From assembly GCA_049316985.1 (NCBI GenBank), contig JBMOJB010000203.1:1-6241 (forward strand): a stretch of 6,241 nucleotides of DNA, given 5' to 3'. The notes beneath the pieces were generated by a model. The model made no database searches. It saw nothing but the letters and a program-made list of their open reading frames with translations, and had not been told where the DNA came from. Within the stretch, counting starts at the first letter, position 1. Each line of letters begins with the position of its first letter. The position numbers and the translations under genes were made by a program. The DNA comes from CANHEE01 sp049316985 (GTDB lineage: Bacteria > Bacteroidota > Bacteroidia > Chitinophagales > Saprospiraceae). This document shows, piece by piece, positions 6,167-6,241 of this stretch.

Positions 6167-6182
6167 TGTACTTAAAGGTACA
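6167..6182. promoter_or_regulatory. Operator-like dyad, copy 3, at the transcription start region
   Basis: TGTAC (6167-6171) and GTACA (6178-6182) are perfect arms around 6 nt. The core CTTAAAGGTA (6171-6180) is identical to the core of copy 2. The site ends 8 nt before the start codon of the hipB-like gene. Confidence 0.5.
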
Positions 6183-6190
6183 GTACGAAA

Positions 6191-6241
6191 TTGAATGATT
6201 TTGTGAAGGAAAAAAGAAAGGCGGTCAAATTGACTCAACCG
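6191..6241 (+). CDS. HipB/Y4mF-like XRE antitoxin, N-terminus only (cut by the window edge)
   Basis: The last 51 bases read as 17 codons, (M)NDFVKEKRKAVKLTQP, and stay open at the edge. The segment FVKEKRKAVKLTQP closely resembles the first helix and the start of the HTH in HipB/Y4mF-type antitoxins, which repress their own operon and neutralise a HipA-family kinase toxin. The frame has a stop at 6173-6175 and no in-frame ATG after it, so TTG at 6191 is the best start; GTG 6203 would cut into the conserved helix. The only purine-rich stretch upstream (AAAGG, 6174-6178) is about 12 nt away. Three operator-like dyads and a -7 box directly upstream support an autoregulated toxin-antitoxin operon continuing to the right. 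With only 17 residues, the family assignment is moderate. Confidence 0.55.
   Translation, partial: MNDFVKEKRKAVKLTQP

Overview
The window looks like a piece of a Bacteroidota (Cytophagales/Sphingobacteriales-like) chromosome. It is AT-rich, most starts lack a Shine-Dalgarno sequence, and its intergenic regions carry several exact or near matches to the Bacteroidota -7 promoter box TAnnTTTG. The organism is inferred from these traits; there is no rRNA or housekeeping gene to confirm it.

Left part (1-4681, + strand). A heptamer tandem array (ACGAATT x7, cut by the window edge) and a small GC hairpin come first. A promoter/operator-like leader follows, then two genes translationally coupled by an ATGA overlap. 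The first encodes a 561-aa protein with an AlbA_2 (Schlafen-like) N-terminus, a RecG-like GHKL ATPase core and a probable C-terminal winged helix. The second encodes a 913-aa protein that fuses an N-terminal PLD-type (HKD) nuclease domain to a full SNF2-type SF2 helicase. A putative nucleic-acid sensor/ATPase coupled to a nuclease-helicase is the best candidate here for an undescribed anti-phage or anti-plasmid system. Its parts resemble domains found in DISARM, Dpd and other defence islands, but I cannot match the two-gene arrangement to a named system.

Middle part (4682-5912, - strand). Convergent to the cassette lie an orphan, very acidic 178-aa protein of unknown function and a ~100-aa XRE-type helix-turn-helix protein resembling an antitoxin, with no toxin visible beside it. 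Between them is a 284-nt stretch with no convincing gene.

Right part (5913-6241). A divergent regulatory region holds promoter-like boxes for both directions. It also holds three copies of a TACC-N6-GGTA-type dyad whose GGTA arms recur exactly every 41 bp. Ten nucleotides after the last copy begins a reading frame that runs off the window and reads like the N-terminus of a HipB/Y4mF-type antitoxin with a TTG start. This suggests an autoregulated hipBA-like toxin-antitoxin operon beyond the right edge. Overall the window looks like accessory or defence-island DNA.
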